DNA from: Linepithema humile
Taxonomy: Eukaryota > Arthropoda > Insecta > Hymenoptera > Formicidae
Assembly: GCF_040581485.1 (NCBI RefSeq)
Contig: NC_090132.1
Coordinates: 29,957,911 to 30,021,910, forward strand
DNA length: 64,000 nucleotides
Direction: 5' to 3'
The notes beneath the pieces were generated by a model. It did no database searches, was not told where the DNA came from, and saw only the letters and a list, made by a program, of their open reading frames with translations. A program made the position numbers and the translations under genes. Position 1 is the first letter of the stretch, and each line of letters opens with the position of its first letter. Of the stretch, positions 28,987-39,705 are shown piece after piece.

Positions 28987-30077
28987 AAAAGAACATTTGC
29001 AATGTTTGAAAAATGTAAGATGTAGATACGCAATTTTTTAATAAATAATAATAATTTGTTATCGTTATCGTTAAACGTAAAAATTTTCTACGCGAATATC
29101 ACGTAAAATATGATAACAACGATAACAAATGATAATAATGAAATGTTTAAATTCAATTCGTATTAATTCTGGACGAAGAAATCCATCAATAATCATTGCA
29201 TTTGACTGAAAATGAATAAAGCTCATTGCATGTTAAATATTCTTTGTATATTATTCTTAAATGATTAATGATTACAAACCACGAGCATTTCAAAGATGCT
29301 TGGACACTTTTCCGCAACAAGCAGCTAATTGTGTATTTCAATGCGTATTATAAAAGAAGTTGTGTAATTGTATGTAACATGTGAAATTAAATGCAAATTA
29401 TTTAAATCTATAACAAATAATATTGTAAAAAATATAATAAAAGTAACACATTTAATTTAACATTTTCCCTTATTCATTCACAGTAAAATGTATGTAAATC
29501 TCAATGTTCTTATTTGTATTTGCTTAAATAAGTCCTTTCTCAAGTAATCATAAGAAAGAAGAAGTAGAGTTTCGTAAAACGAAAACTTAACTCATTAATT
29601 CTCAACAGCTGAATTGCTTACGCAATCTAATTAATTTACGAAGTTTTTATGGTAAAAAATTTGATTCCAAAACGGTAATTTATTTTAAAAAAAGAAAAAA
29701 ACACAAAAATATCACATATTCCGTAAAAAATATAAAAATAAAATTTTCTTAGAAAGTAATCTTAATTTATACTTCTTAAAATTTTAACATATTAAAAATT
29801 GCATATAACAATGCAATTAGATCTTATAAAATTTGCAAGTTTTATACTTTTGTATAAATCTTTTGTGTTTCATAATAATCAAAGAATATGTGGATGAATA
29901 ATTTTAAATTTGCATTTAGAAATACATAAAAATGTGTCCTTTGGTATAACGCCAAATATGATGCATGGAATTCAAACAAAATATGTGATTTATGAACGTT
30001 TTCTTCGCACGCAAAACGCATTTGCGTCTCAATCACTTGTTAAATGTACAGAAAAATGTAGGTCGGAAGTGACTTAC

Positions 30078-30251
30078 CCTGTGAGGCGCCCGAAGAAGCC
30101 GATGCACAGCGGCGAGCTGGTTGATTAGCGGCAAGGTCGCGCTGAAGGTGTGATCGGGGGGGTTAACATCCGGATAAAGGGTTGGATAACTGAACGGATC
30201 GACGTCGTTGAGGTACTGCACTTGGCACGTGAAAAACATCTGGCGATACAT
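30078..30251 (-). CDS. Fhos: Formin FHOD N-terminal exon (start of the GTPase-binding/FH3 region)
   Basis: The 58 codons from ATG 30251 begin MYRQMFFTCQVQYLNDVDPF and end QLAAVHRLLRAPHR. FHOD1 and FHOD3 proteins start with the same arrangement: a VQ(Y/F)L(D/N)DxDPF motif, a Pro-rich loop, then Q-A-VHRLL-APH before an LDDC-type continuation. The match in order and spacing makes this the securest family call in the window. The exon ends AGG|GTAAGT in phase 0, at the point where the family sequence continues in the next exon. A second in-frame ATG at 30239 is also usable. The open frame extends upstream without a stop to 30386, so an acceptor-spliced version is possible as well as a first exon. 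In the family this region binds Rho-type GTPases and regulates autoinhibition. Confidence 0.85.
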
Positions 30252-30390
30252 TTCTTCCCGCCGCAGGGACAACCAGGACTGTTCGCAATTCTTCGTCCCT
30301 CGAAAAAGATAAACGTCCACCCCCTCCCCCCCCAACCCGCCCCTTTCACGTGCGCACGGCGATTCTGTGCGCACGCCGTGGCACACTCAC
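30252..30390 (-). promoter_or_regulatory. GC-rich 5' flank of the FHOD exon, candidate promoter/5' UTR of a short form
   Basis: The stretch is GC-rich, with a long C run on the plus strand (around 30319-30350) and several CpGs, unlike the AT-rich intron around it. It sits immediately 5' of the exon that carries ATG 30251. That fits an internal promoter or 5' UTR giving a formin without the long extension. The minus strand also has a pyrimidine-rich acceptor-like site (TTTATCTTTTTCGAG, near 30300), but it is not in phase with exon 9. Confidence 0.35.
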
Positions 30391-30446
30391 GCGAATCCGC
30401 GAACCGGTTCCTCGTACCACCGATTTATTTCGATTCGATCTGTCGG
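30391..30446 (-). CDS. Possible 56-bp formin exon, junction unresolved
   Basis: An excellent acceptor (TCTTCTCATTTCAG|CCG) opens a frame that is in phase 0, as exon 9 requires. It reads PTDRIEINRWYEEPVRGF, then meets a strong donor, GC|GTGAGT. Without splicing the frame hits TGA at the donor. The donor leaves two bases, yet I see no good matching acceptor in the short stretch before the FHOD exon, so this exon cannot be connected downstream with confidence. It may be a genuine exon joined to something I did not find, part of a 5' UTR, or coincidence. Confidence 0.3.
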
Positions 30447-32378
30447 CTGAAATGAGAAGACCAAACGTTCTTTTATATTCCCTGTCTCCTGCTGGTTATA
30501 CGCGCTCGCTTTTTAATTCTCACTGAGATCTCAAAACGCATCAATATATGAATGGCAGATTGCTCGGAGGAAAGTCTAAATCAATCGATCACGTTGCTCA
30601 AAATTTATATATTTCGATATTTAATATATTTTTACTTATATATGAGTACATATATGCACTTTATTAGGAGAATCATAGACTTTTTTTTATTTTAAGAAGA
30701 ACCGACTCACTATCGAAAGTTTTAAATTGATAAGAAGGAAGGACAGATGTACCTATATCAAAGCACAGACAAAGAATACTTTCAGAGTTAAGAATTTCCG
30801 CATTCAAAACTTTTTAATTGGATAAATGCTCGCGATACAGATATTTGACCACTTGCACGTTCGAACTTTTTTACGTCTTTATTATTCTACTCCATTTTCT
30901 TTAGTAGTATAAGTCACAACAAATAATAACGTATTTACGAATCTGTCCATCTATCCGTCCTTACGTTTTCATTTTACGAGCAATCTGACTATCATAAAAA
31001 GATGCTCAGGCACGTAGGAACTGCGACAGAAAGCGCGCATAATGTACCCGTGAAAGCGGCAACGCTAGAATCATAACGATCTAGGACTACAGACATCATC
31101 GTTAATGCAACCGGTGTCCACTGTCGTTTTCAGACGGTCGTTGACCTTCGAGTTTCCTTTCACTCGCTTATCGATTTATTAATCCGAAGCAGAAAACTAT
31201 CGGAAATATTCTCGTACATCCGTTCAATGCTTTTCATATATGTATATGCTTTCATATATATTTAATAAAGTATACAAATCAAATTATATATATATTAAGT
31301 TCTTTTCTTTATAGTGTGCAAATAACTGTTGAATTGTGTAACAAGTAATTTCATATTTTCCAATAGACTTTGTGTTGATTTTGTATTGATTTTCACGTAG
31401 CACGCTTTTATGCAACGTAAAAATCCTGATACAGGCGGAACTTGATTACAACTTCGACAAACAATTATTTAATTTACGTGTTAATCAAACTATTTTTTGC
31501 TCAACAAAAAAAAGGAGAAAAATTTATTTGAAAAATCCGAAATTACTTGCACAACTTAATAGATCGTTCAAAATAAAAATTAATAATATATATATGTGCA
31601 TTCTTTCTTCTCAAAATAAGTAAGTTTGAGTAGATTTTAACATTCATTATAATGTGCTCACGAAACTTATAATCGTAGAGATTAATTTGATTCGTGAGTA
31701 ATTATTTAAATATCGTACTCCTGACACGTCTAACTAGTAAACTTTACAGAAAGTTTAATATAGACTGCAGTAGCTACTCAGTGTATATATGTGTATAGTA
31801 AAAGCCGATGTAGTAAACCTTGTAATAATCAAATTTCAAAAATCTAAATCCCTTGTTTTTTATTGCAACATGTTGCGATTATACCGGGTGTGTGGAAAGA
31901 ACTTGCTGTAATAATTTATATAAAAAAAGCGCATTGCTATACCAGTTCTCGCGTTTATGTCATACGTTATTATTATCCTTTAGCACAAAAAACATTTCAT
32001 TACAAGGCCTCTTTTTCCTTAAATATACTAAAAAAATTTGCAAAATTATGACGATTGCCAAAATAAAATATATGCTCATTTTTCGATCAAATAAAAAAAA
32101 TAAAAAGAGATCCGCGAATAAAAAATTCAAAGTTAACACATTTCAATATTTTATATTTTATCTGCAATGAAAATCAAATTGCACAGTCGGCGCCTATGCG
32201 AAATGATCTTTATTCACGCATCACTGACTTTCTTGCGACATCGTAAATTCACAGGAAAATCAGCGGCAGGCGCGAAATGATTTTGCGAGCTGTCATTATT
32301 GATGCGTGCCAACCCGTCTCGTCATCTTTGCTCTCGCATTGTTCTTAGTCGCAAATGGGCCTTCTTCGAACCGGCTCA

Positions 32379-32600
32379 AAGAAGAAGACAGAGGACAGAT
32401 AAAGAATAAGCGAGTGTGTGAAAGAGAGAGAAAGAAAGAGGGGGGTGAGGGAGGGAGAGAGAGGGAGAAAGTGATAGAGACTAAAGAAGATACGGAGAAG
32501 GATAGAAAGATGAACAGAGAGAAATGCAACGGGAGATAGAAGGAAAGACACAGAGTAATGGAGAGATGTCGAGGGGGAGAGAGAATCAGAAGGGAAAACG
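32379..32600. repeat. GA-rich purine tract
   Basis: About 220 bases that are almost entirely purine on the plus strand, with many GAGA and GAAAGA units. The charged open reading frame across it (rich in Arg, Glu, Lys) is a product of the base bias and starts at a non-ATG codon, so it is not called as a gene. Such tracts can bind GAGA-type factors or form triplex DNA. It lies inside the formin intron. Confidence 0.7.
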
Positions 32601-34275
32601 AGTCTGCGCTATGCCACGAATGTAATCGCGGTTGTGGTCGACGAAAGATTCATGATCAAGATGCAATCGCGACGCGAGATCGAACTCGTGAGGATTTTCA
32701 AATTCATTTGAATCAATAAATTTACTTTTCGGAATACCATATTTTTGGGAGCACGTTTTCAGCGTTTGCTAAGAATTGAGTTTCGGAATATCACGTTTTG
32801 CCGCGCTCCAGTTACAGCATTTTGGCTTACTTCATTACGTAGATATGTTTCCGTAGATAGAGTTTTAATACGATATATTTCAGAGTGTAGTAAATTTTAT
32901 ACAGAGCTATATTTTAAAATATTGCTATTCTTGAAATACTTTCTTTTATAAATCATTGAGAACGATACTACCGACTTTTAAACACTTTTGGAGCATTTTA
33001 TGCTCTTTCAACGAATCTAATAGCGCGCCTGTTTCCAAGTGGGTTATTAACGTTGACGATCACGCGAAAATTTCACACAACACAGATCCGAAGGTAAACG
33101 ACTGAAAAAAAAGCGTGATGGAACAGCGAACGTGAACCGGACCTATCATCCGTACGCGCTAACTAACCTAAACTTCGAAATAAATAATGCTTCAACAGGA
33201 ACGGCTGAGCGAACCAGTCGAGACGCGGAACATTCCAGAAAATTACTGATCCAGACTTCTAAAAAAACCATGTAATATTCACGTGAAAATATTTCGATCA
33301 GATCGAACACGTTTGTCGATATGCCAAATGTAATGAAACGAATCTGTATATGTATATATAATACAATGCTACCTTCTCAAAATATTATTGAAAGTTGAAT
33401 ATCGAAGTTTTAGAATTATAACGATCAATATTTATGACTTCTAAATTGTAACTTATTTGTGTGTGTTGCTACCTTCAATCAACACAAAATAAAATTTGTC
33501 AGAAAACAGCAAAACATTTGGATTGTCAATAATTCGTCAATCAAAATTTATGTTTCTGCGTTTTATCTTGTAGCATAATACCTTTATTACTGCTGAGTAG
33601 GTTACATACCTTTATTGATCATATTATCAATATGTTCGATCGCGACAAAAAATATTTATAAGCAGATGCTTCAAAGTGAAATACATGCTTTATAATGAAA
33701 ATAAAGATCTTCGTATTAAACGTATTCTGATTTTACGTTGCAATATAATAAAAGAGATTTATTTATTGTTTAATTCTTTGGTTAAAGTATCAAATATTCT
33801 CAACTTTTGAATTAATGAGACACAAAGCATACTCCAAATTGTTAGCAATGTTTGGAATAGTTCATAAGTGTCTAATATTCATACATTGCCTGTATGTATA
33901 TTTATTTGTTTATTAAGAGGTTATCATATAGTTACCTTAATATAATTTACATCATCTTCAGATGATGTCTTACAGTTTTCCAAACATAAGTGAGGTTATG
34001 CTTGTTTGAGGTTATTCCTTCTTAACTCAACTCGAGTTCCCACGTGCCTTTTATCGTTATCCTTCCACGGCTTTCGAAAACGATAAATTAAAACTGGAAA
34101 TATTTGCAAATATCCGTTCAGTTTTTGTCGCTAACCGGTAACGAAATCTTTTCGAAGCGAGAACGAAAGGCCAGCCGGGAAGCGGCTAGGTTCAGATCTC
34201 CCTGCAAGAGATGAAAGTGCGCGCGCTTCAGAGCAACATTTAGAACGCGGAGTCTGCGCGAGGGACGGAACTTAC

Positions 34276-34560
34276 CTTTCAGGCGACACGCGCACTTCCG
34301 CCGCCGCCGCAAAGAATGTAAACACGTAAGCTTCTTCAGCACGGCACGAGGAGCAGGAGCACGATACACGCACGGAAGACACGATATCGCGTAACAGAAA
34401 AGATAACGAACAAATGCGACACGGAAACACACGACACATAACAACGTACCTTACCTCGCGAGCGGCCGTCGCGACACTGAACGCGCCGCGGACACCTGTC
34501 GCCTTCGACAGTGCCGCCGCCGCGCGGTCGAATCCCTCTCTCGTTCTCGTTCGTTTGTTG
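34276..34560 (-). promoter_or_regulatory. CpG-rich candidate alternative promoter / noncoding first exon
   Basis: This segment in the intron between exon 9 and the FHOD exon is far richer in G, C and CpG than its surroundings, and on the minus strand it offers two consensus donors: CGAG|GTAAGG (exon end at 34455) and AAAG|GTAAGT (exon end at 34276). No convincing protein is encoded in any single frame. This combination is what an untranslated first exon under a CpG-rich insect promoter looks like. It would give a shorter formin form that skips the 1393-residue extension. Inference; no core promoter element was identified. Confidence 0.4.
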
Positions 34561-36197
34561 CGCACCCTGAATCGCATCGGTGTTCAAATTAAATGTAAGA
34601 TTTCGACAAGATATAAATCTGTGATTTTTATATTTGTTGATAAAATTGCTGAACATTTCTTCATAAGACACAGAGTGTACTCAAGCTCCAGTTTATTTTT
34701 CATAGTTTCGAACGATGTTAATATATTACACATCTATTCATGTGTTTATTAAGAAATCATTGATATATACAATTACCTTTGTAATTCACGTTAGTTTTAT
34801 ATATATTATATATATAATTAACAGAATAAAGAACTGTATTATGTATCGCATTTTCTTTGTGCCGTTTTCAGATAAAAAAATTTTTCTTCTGACACCGCGA
34901 TTGTAGAATGTATTGTTTAGTAACTTTATTTGTTTTCATTATCTTCTTTCTAAAATTTATTTTCAACGATCTGTAATTCACAATAGAATTAGAAATAAAA
35001 TTTTCTTTATAATTTTATATATGTATAATATAAAAAACATATAAAAAATTAGAAATATATTAATAATACATATTTTAAATTTATAATTCTAATTTTTTAA
35101 ATGTTTTTTTACTAAATTTTTATATCGAATTCTATTGTAATTTATCGTAAAAAATTATCTAAAGCGAGTTTAATATAAAATATATCTCAAATTTTTATTT
35201 CAATCTAATTTGTTTTATTTCTTGATATAAAATTAAAAGTAAAGAATTTCTTTTCTTATTTTACTTAAAGAATTATTTTTCAGAAAATTTATAATGCATA
35301 TTTCAACAACAAACGTCAAGTAATTTTTTAAGATTAAAATATTTTATGAATAATAAACATAAAAAACTTTAGACAGTATATCAAACAAATTAATTTAAAA
35401 CGGTATCAACATTTAATATATTTTTGGATGTTGCAAATAAATATATTTAAAAGTTCTAATGTATTTAAAAACTTGTTATCAAACGCTATTATTTTTATAA
35501 TATTAATCAATTTATGTTTAATGAACAAGAAATTAATTCCATACATCTTGATAATAGCAGTCAAGTTAAAAATCAAAGACAATTTTAAAAAATCATACAG
35601 AAGAACAATCTGTCCAGAAAAAACCAATAGAATGGTTGAGATAATAATTGCACGGTAAAAAAATAACCAGCCAACGCAAGATATGAGACTATAAGCGCAG
35701 CTGTATGTATTGTCCGCTGCACTACGAGTCCCCATAGGAGTCTCGAATAGCACAAAAGGGGATGCTGAGCTCATAGAAACGTGATGGAGGGTTTATTGTG
35801 CGGGAGGGTACTAACACTGCCATGATGCAACTCACAACAGCAGCTTGTGAAAATATAAGTGACTTCTGCATAACTGTTAACTATAAATGCTTCCATATCG
35901 TATTACAGAATGCTCATAAAATCTGCATTAAAGTCAAAATTAATTACAAAGATTTATATATATATACACAGTCTTGCAAAAATATATGCAGCCTTTTTAA
36001 TAGATCTTTAAAAATATTCGTTAAATTAGGACGTCCACTAAAAAGCATAATCAAATTTTTTAAACTGAATTGCCTAATAAATTGATAAATATTCTATATT
36101 ATGCATAGCATTTTATAAATTACGGTATTTTATATAATACACACACACTATTCAAAATTTAAGAGAAAGAGAGACAGAAAAAAATTCTAATCTTTCT

Positions 36198-36256
36198 AAA
36201 TATATATATGTATATACACATATACATATATTACATAATGTAGATATATATATATT
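36198..36256. repeat. AT-rich palindromic microsatellite-like stretch
   Basis: TATATATGTATATACACATATACATATA and flanking sequence form a simple, partly self-complementary repeat with interruptions. No coding content. Confidence 0.7.
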
Positions 36257-37144
36257 TCAAATTTTAATAATAAAATAATACAAAAATAAAATATATATTT
36301 TATGCATACATTGTACATCTTTCCATTTTATTTAATTATGTATTATATCATAAATTGCGATTTAGATGATATTAAATTTACGTATATCAAATTTATGTAT
36401 ATCAAAATAAACGCAATAAAAATAATCTTTAATGATCAATAACAAACACAATAATTATTTGTTTATTTATAGTATCTAAATTCTACGAGAGATGTAATAA
36501 AACATGATTTAAAAACTGGATTCAATATTAATGAAAATTGCTACGATGTCATAGTAAGTAATTGCTAACGCTGCCACGATACGCGAAGGGTGATACAAGC
36601 ACTTGAGTAAGCAAGATCTTTGTTAGCACTGCTTTGCATGCAATACGAGAAAATGTGGGAGGGTGGCAAAAAGAAGGGTCTTGTTCGTGCATCCCTCGCA
36701 AGAAACAATGATGTCGCGCACACTTGTACTTCTTTTGATCTCGTCCCCGTCGTAGATCTTTGTTAGCAGGCTTTTTCGATATAGTCATGCAAACCTATCC
36801 ATCTCTCATGGGCCAACCAGCGAGATATTGTATGCAAAAACGAGCACATTGAAACAGTAAATACGAATGAATGCATAATTAAAAAGAATGGAAGTCTGTC
36901 CTCGCATGTTTCTACGTGAAGTTCATCAACATGTTTATTACATCTCTTCAATAGAATTTTCATACCTTGAACTGACATTCTTTTATGAGAAATCTTAATT
37001 TGACTATATTCTCGTTTACTTTTTTAATATTTAGTTTTGATAACACTCGGACGTCAAGTAAAAAAGTTAAATAAAAAATAATTAAAAAATAATCTAGAAA
37101 ATAGTACATTAACATGCAGTCAATACACATGATAAGAGACTTAC

Positions 37145-37181
37145 CGGAATGTAGCCATCGGGTTGAATCCTCTCATTATCT
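37145..37181 (-). CDS. Fhos: Formin long form, coding exon 9 (37-bp small exon)
   Basis: Residues 1381-1393, ending NERIQPDGYIP. The acceptor is TTCTTTTTTAG|AGAT and the donor is the perfect CCG|GTAAGT. It completes the Arg codon begun in exon 8 and ends in phase 0. There is no stop codon, so the protein must continue into a downstream exon. The candidates are the 56-bp exon at 30446-30391, the FHOD exon at 30251-30078, or an exon outside the window. The small size makes it easy for automated annotation to miss. Confidence 0.75.
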
Positions 37182-37332
37182 CTAAAAAAGAAAAATATCA
37201 CGTTAAGTATGGTAATGTATATGTGCGCGCGTGCGTAGATAATATATTAATTTATATAAGTATAATAAATATATGTCTCCGGAATTCATGAATATTTGCC
37301 AAAAATTTATGCTTGATTATTGTGAAACATAC

Positions 37333-37432
37333 CGGTTCCTTCGTTGAATCACCGGTGTTTGCGGCGTGCTGTCATGAATGATTACCTGAGTTGCATCTAT
37401 TTCTTCGCACTCAGAACTGTCTTCGGAAAAGT
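37333..37432 (-). CDS. Fhos: Formin long form, coding exon 8
   Basis: Residues 1348-1380 plus two bases (100 bp). The acceptor is TGTGTTACAG|ACTTT and the donor is AACCG|GTATGT. The peptide is very acidic (DFSEDSSECEEIDATQ), followed by HDSTPQTPVIQRRNR with two threonine-proline sites. It is a small exon, and both split codons fit the neighbouring exons exactly, which is the main support. Confidence 0.78.
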
Positions 37433-37807
37433 CTGTAACACATATAAACGCAAACGTATAAGAAAGACAATAATTATAATTCATAAAACAAATTGAGCTA
37501 GCCTTTAACTTATGCGCATAAAAATGTAAACTTAACTGAATCATTAAAAAATACATTTTTCTAAACATTTAACTTGGCGCATATTTCTTGCAAAAATTTT
37601 AATTGTCTATTGATATCCTTCTCCGTTTCTTCCAACAATATATTGAATTAATTTTCTGTCGACTGCTTTCAAAATCTTGTACAACAGATTTAATCGGATT
37701 CACTCTGTTGAGCTGTATTCGATACATCGGATGATCCGATTGATACAATGTAAGCTAGATACGATAGCATTGATCACTAAGTGACATTAAATTCATTTCA
37801 GACTCAC

Positions 37808-38030
37808 CCTCTTCAACGCGTTGCTGTTTACGAACACGAGAGAGAACAGGACTGTGATACAAGGCAGCTGTATCACCGAGTACATCATCGATGTCAGTGT
37901 GCTGGCCAATAAACAACGGTAACGTAGAGGGTCGTTTCCTTGGTGACAATCTTCGGGGTGTCGGTTGCACATTGTCGTAAGGCGAGTCTCGTCCACCATA
38001 ATTGTCTGGTGGATCAGGTGGATTCTCGAC
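37808..38030 (-). CDS. Fhos: Formin long form, coding exon 7
   Basis: Residues 1274-1347 plus one base. The acceptor is ATCTCTGCCGCAG|GTCGAG and the donor is GAGG|GTGAGT, both very good. The peptide starts VENPPDPPDNYGGRDSPYDN, a Pro/Asp/Tyr-rich linker, continues with RRLSPRKRPSTLP, then with LFIGQHTDIDDVLGDTAAL, which is more ordered in character than the rest. It joins exon 6 in phase 0 and exon 8 through a split Asp codon. I do not recognise a domain here. Confidence 0.82.
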
Positions 38031-38676
38031 CTGCGGCAGAGATAACGAACTGAAGCACCTTGTGGCGAAGCTTTTTCAAACTTTAAGTCGTATTTCTCAT
38101 TTTTAGAAAATACAGTTGACGAAATAGTATTGTAACATATAACACGATAATGCAATATTAGTCGTTTTTTAAAATTGTAATAAAAAAAAAATAATTAACA
38201 GTAATCATTAAAATTCAGTAGTAAATCCTACTTTGATCAAACAGTAAATTATCCATATTTATGAATTTATTTTTGTTATTCTATTTCTATTATATTTCTT
38301 TGACATTTTATTTTTAAACATTAAATTTTATTATTTAATTATAAAAACACAATCATAAAGATTCTTATTTCATTTCACACGTATTTCGAAAAGAGTTCAC
38401 TACTTTAGATAAATTGATTGTGAGAAAGTAAAAGCTACTCAAAAGTTAATCAATAATTTTTATCTTAATCCTCAATAATTATTTGTATACATAACGTAAC
38501 ATTTTATCAACAACTCAATCAGATCTCGTAATCTTATCTCTCTTTTGTTTGGCTTACTGCAATCTCTCACGTTCAGAGATTTATCGAATTGCACAAAGCC
38601 CATTATCAGAATGACGTATGGTGCTGAGAGATTACGTGAAATGATGAATGCTGCATGATATGACGATCAGTTTTAC

Positions 38677-39263
38677 CCCTTCTGGACTTGCACGATCCCC
38701 CAACGGCTCCTCGGGCGGTGGTGGCGGAAATTCGATAGGAAATCTGGAGAGGCCGTTCTTAACACACGTTTCAGGTTCACGGTTAACGCCGATATCGATC
38801 TTCTCGTATGACTCGGAGGAGTCGGAAGTGCTGTTGGAAGTTTCCGCGGGGATTCTGACGACGCCGTCAGGAATGTTCGAGGAGCTGTCCATCCACCATG
38901 CTTTCTCTCCGGATTCAATATGTCGGATTTTCTTAAGCGGCTTCGAAGAGTAAAGGTCGTTATCGACCAAGTCAGGTTTGTCGACGCAGTCGATAGATGC
39001 TACAGGAGATGTAACAGGGATGACTTCTATGCCCTCCGGGACTTTTTCGGGGTCGTCGCTCATCCACCATGCTCGTTCGCCGGACTGCTGATGCCTGATG
39101 CGATTTCGTCGATTGACTGATCGAAAACTGCCTCGACTGGATCCCCGTCTCGAAATTGGAGACGCCGACGAGGATGATTTCTTCGTTTCCTCCGCTGAAA
39201 TGTCGTCCAACCACCAGACACGCTCTCCCGACTCTTGTCGCCAAACTTTCAGCTTGTACTTTC
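38677..39263 (-). CDS. Fhos: Formin long form, coding exon 6 (three SGExxWW modules)
   Basis: Residues 1078-1273 (587 bp). The acceptor is TTATTGCTAG|GAAAG and the donor is GAAGGG|GTAAAA in phase 0. It carries three tryptophan modules, SGERVWWLDD (W1094-W1095), SGERAWWMSDD (W1143-W1144) and SGEKAWWMDSS (W1200-W1201). The last two are followed by a P(D/E)G(V/I)xxIP tail. The C-terminal part has a five-proline run (EFPPPPPEEPLGD). Read-through of the donor would add 16 residues and a stop at 38632, so intron retention could make an alternative short C-terminus. The clean in-phase exon 7 favours splicing. Confidence 0.85.
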
Positions 39264-39705
39264 CTAGCAATAAATAAAATAAGAAAATAAAAAGTTTAAA
39301 AGAACTTTTAGAGAATTGGAAATTACTAATAATCTATCAAAAACACTGAAATACTAAATCTTAAAATATATATTTAAGGAAATAATAAAAATTGGTTTAT
39401 TTTATGTTAACAAAAATGATCAAATTATGTTTATAAATTGTTTAGTCGCACATTCTCATCATATATACATGTGCTTGCAATACATATCTACATAAATGTA
39501 TGAAAAAACAATTTTCATGTACATTTAAATATTAATATATTGCAAATATTGAAAAACTAATTTACCATCGTCCGGCAAGACCGTGCTGACCGTTGTGTCT
39601 TGACTAACATCATTGTTCCATGGACTAACTCTTTCAACCCCGTCAGGAACGTTGTCGGAATTCGAATCCAACCACCATGGTTTCTCTCCAGAAGATTGAT
39701 GCTGA
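38860..39705 (-). repeat. Four-copy protein repeat SGE(K/R)xWW(L/M)
   Basis: Across the exon 5/6 boundary the protein repeats a module: a basic residue or His, a short spacer, SGE(K/R)xWW(L/M)(D/S), acidic/Ser residues, then usually (V/I)P(D/E)G(V/I). The tandem Trp pairs are at residues 1041, 1094, 1143 and 1200, spaced about 50 residues apart. DNA identity between copies is low apart from the Trp-Trp core, so the repeat is old and kept at the protein level. No matching named domain comes to mind. Confidence 0.75.

Larger units (their letters stand above)
1..30077 (-). other. Large noncoding stretch, read as the next formin intron
   Basis: It follows the FHOD exon donor at 30077. I found no minus-strand segment encoding the FH3, FH1 or FH2 domains. 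Open frames here are short and overlapping, and they lack paired splice sites. Moderately CpG-dense patches occur near 2.05-2.35, 9.6-9.95, 10.6-10.95, 14.65-14.9, 24.65-25.05 and 25.4-25.9 kb, and these may be regulatory. Otherwise I see AT-rich sequence, a (TA) microsatellite, a (GGTA) microsatellite and one inverted-repeat element. Small exons could have been missed. Confidence 0.4.
30447..37144 (-). other. Formin intron region between exon 9 and the FHOD exon
   Basis: About 6.7 kb, mostly AT-rich. It contains the CpG-rich candidate promoter at 34.3-34.6 kb, a GA-rich tract at 32.4-32.6 kb and AT microsatellite-like sequence at 36.2 kb. Two overlapping minus-strand open frames at 36549-36978 look somewhat coding-like but lie in different frames and match nothing I recognise. 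No other exon with good splice sites and correct phase was found. Confidence 0.45.

Noticed and set aside
32306..32539. A plus-strand frame with a signal-peptide-like start followed by a highly charged tail
   Set aside because: It begins at GTG rather than ATG and the charged part is just the GA-rich tract translated. Not a credible eukaryotic gene.
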